A stretch of DNA of 15,929 bases from positions 1-15,929 of the forward strand of contig CAZORL010000033.1 of NCBI GenBank assembly GCA_964582375.1, read 5' to 3'. Positions 15,853 to 15,929 of this stretch are shown piece after piece. Made by a program: the position numbers and the translations under genes. The notes under the pieces were generated by a model. It saw only the letters and a program-made list of their open reading frames with translations, did no database searches and was not told the DNA's origin. Within the stretch, counting starts at the first letter, position 1, and each line of letters begins with the position of its first letter. Source of the stretch: CAKSQF01 sp964582375 (GTDB lineage: Bacteria; Bacillota; Clostridia; Oscillospirales; CAG-272).

Positions 15853-15929
15853 ATGTCAATCCTTTTCGCAATGAAAAGCCATTAGACAAAAGGGTGAAAC
15901 AGATAAAACAATTATACAAAATGATTATT
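15853..15929. other. Non-coding tail with a weak hairpin
   Basis: Beyond the last stop, CTTTTC (15862-15867) can pair with GAAAAG (15873-15878) around a GCAAT loop, but no T-run follows, so it is not a convincing terminator. No start codon with a ribosome site is visible before the window ends. Confidence 0.4.

Noticed and set aside
15862..15878. Hairpin after the last gene as a terminator
   Set aside because: The stem is only six weak pairs and no T-run follows.
15883..15918. Possible promoter at the window end (TAGACA and TATACA)
   Set aside because: The spacer of 24 bases is too long and the alternative -10 is too close.

Overview
The window looks like a chromosomal stretch of a low-to-mid GC Firmicute, most likely a Clostridia (Oscillospirales-like) bacterium. 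This rests on the purine-rich Shine-Dalgarno sites, the extended -10 promoters, the SpoIID-family protein with an internal SPOR domain, the Obg GTPase, and the style of the topoisomerase and aldolase. The exact genus cannot be read from the sequence. No tRNA, rRNA, insertion sequence, phage gene or CRISPR array was found.

Region 1 (1-942) holds one cysteine-rich protein of unknown function, closed by a long intrinsic terminator. Region 2 (1009-12355) appears to be one long operon on the + strand. It starts at a near-consensus extended -10 promoter (1009-1037). Eight genes follow with gaps of at most 40 bases: ligA (DNA ligase), obg (ribosome-assembly GTPase), prfA (release factor 1), a Sua5/TsaC tRNA-modification enzyme that overlaps prfA, a ParC/GyrA-type topoisomerase subunit, a membrane-anchored SpoIID/LytB-like protein, a TetR-type regulator, and a DEDDh exonuclease with a BRCT-like C-terminus. 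A perfect 20-bp hairpin at 12311-12355 ends it and also serves the convergent aldolase gene.

Region 3 (12370-15929) has fba (class II fructose-bisphosphate aldolase) on the - strand. A 220-bp very AT-rich divergent intergenic region follows, then a two-gene + strand unit: a MATE-family transporter and a Gfo/Idh/MocA oxidoreductase joined by an ATGA overlap.

Most of the content is housekeeping: DNA joining and decatenation, ribosome assembly, translation termination, tRNA t6A synthesis and glycolysis. No clearly new multi-gene system is visible. The points most worth a second look are the exonuclease-BRCT fusion, the substitutions in the SpoIID-like protein, the divergent topoisomerase with Ala at the quinolone-contact position, the unrecognised cysteine-rich protein, and an 11-bp direct repeat at the two ends of the fba/MATE intergenic region. 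Several annotated starts were shortened on ribosome-binding-site evidence (ligA, prfA, the SpoIID-like gene, the TetR gene and the exonuclease).
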